From NCBI GenBank assembly GCA_017502965.1, contig JAFVTZ010000146.1, forward strand, positions 1 through 6,933: a stretch of 6,933 bases of DNA. Direction: 5' to 3'. The stretch is from Clostridia bacterium. Lineage in GTDB: Bacteria; Bacillota; Clostridia; Oscillospirales; Acutalibacteraceae. Positions 6,899-6,933 of the stretch are shown here, piece by piece (the first letter of the stretch is position 1; each line of letters starts with the position of its first letter). The position numbers were made by a program, and so were the translations under genes. The notes beneath the pieces are model-generated. The model was given only the letters and a program-made list of their open reading frames with translations. It had not been told where the DNA came from and made no database searches.

Positions 6899-6933
6899 GA
6901 AAATTAACATCCGCGGTACCACTCAAATTGCAA
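6855..6933 (-). promoter_or_regulatory. T-box riboswitch leader, 3' half only (cut by window edge)
   Basis: The T-box AATTTGAGTGGTACCGCGG at 6911-6929 is identical to that of the other leader. The antiterminator is nearly ideal: TTTGAG (6922-6927) pairs with CTCAAA (6885-6890). GCGGATGT (6907-6914) pairs with ACATTCGT (6891-6898) around the TGGTACC bulge. The terminator is its mutually exclusive partner. The bulge again ends in U, so a tRNA with A73 is expected. Stem I, the specifier and the promoter lie beyond the window, so the amino acid cannot be read here. Confidence 0.92.

Larger units (their letters stand above)
1905..6929 (-). repeat. Tandem duplication of the unit T-box leader plus fusion synthetase
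   Basis: Two direct, diverged copies: the T-box at 6929 through the synthetase stop at 4553, and the T-box at 4310 through the stop at 1905. The T-box core is identical, and the leader terminators share the TCGTCTCAAA segment in the 5' arm. The proteins align along their full length with only short gaps. By eye, the helix-turn-helix part is a little over half identical and the last ~94 residues about nine in ten. This indicates duplication of the regulatory leader together with the gene, followed by divergence. Confidence 0.8.

Noticed and set aside
6821..6922. Longer N-terminus for the first synthetase starting at 6922 or 6844
   Set aside because: It would translate the terminator hairpin and U-tract; the strong AGGAG and homology to the second copy place the start at 6820.

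Overview
The window carries one minus-strand gene cluster from an anaerobic Firmicute, most likely a gut or rumen Clostridia (Oscillospirales-like). The grounds are T-box riboswitches, a ferredoxin-dependent 2-oxoacid oxidoreductase, strong AGGAG-type ribosome sites, moderate-to-low GC and tight gene packing. The genus assignment is inference. No credible gene lies on the plus strand.

Layout in transcription order (right to left). The 3' half of a T-box leader (6855-6933, cut by the window edge) precedes a 755-residue protein that joins an XRE-type helix-turn-helix, a cupin and a complete AMP-forming acyl-CoA synthetase (4553-6820). Seven bases after that stop codon begins a consensus promoter (4518-4546). 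It drives a second, complete T-box leader (about 4234-4511) and a paralogue of the same architecture (1905-4202, 765 residues). Overlapping by 4 bases comes a MinD/CobB-like P-loop ATPase (1246-1908). Then come a two-cluster 4Fe-4S ferredoxin-type subunit (1016-1222) and the alpha subunit of a 2-oxoacid:ferredoxin oxidoreductase of the VorB type (1-1005, 3' end outside the window). The beta (thiamine pyrophosphate) and gamma subunits are expected just beyond position 1.

How they may work together. T-boxes switch genes on when a particular tRNA is uncharged, so the cluster should be expressed during amino-acid starvation, which points to synthesis rather than breakdown. The simplest model is scavenging of short branched-chain or aryl carboxylic acids. 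The synthetases activate the acid to its CoA thioester. The ferredoxin-linked VOR-type enzyme then carboxylates it reductively to the 2-oxoacid, and a transaminase encoded elsewhere makes the amino acid. My best reading of the complete leader's specifier is GUA (valine), which would match isobutyrate to 2-oxoisovalerate to valine, but this reading is tentative.

Most unusual points: a DNA-binding/cupin sensor fused to a biosynthetic enzyme, present twice; each copy behind its own T-box; and the second T-box acting both as leader of its own promoter and as an attenuator inside the larger transcript.
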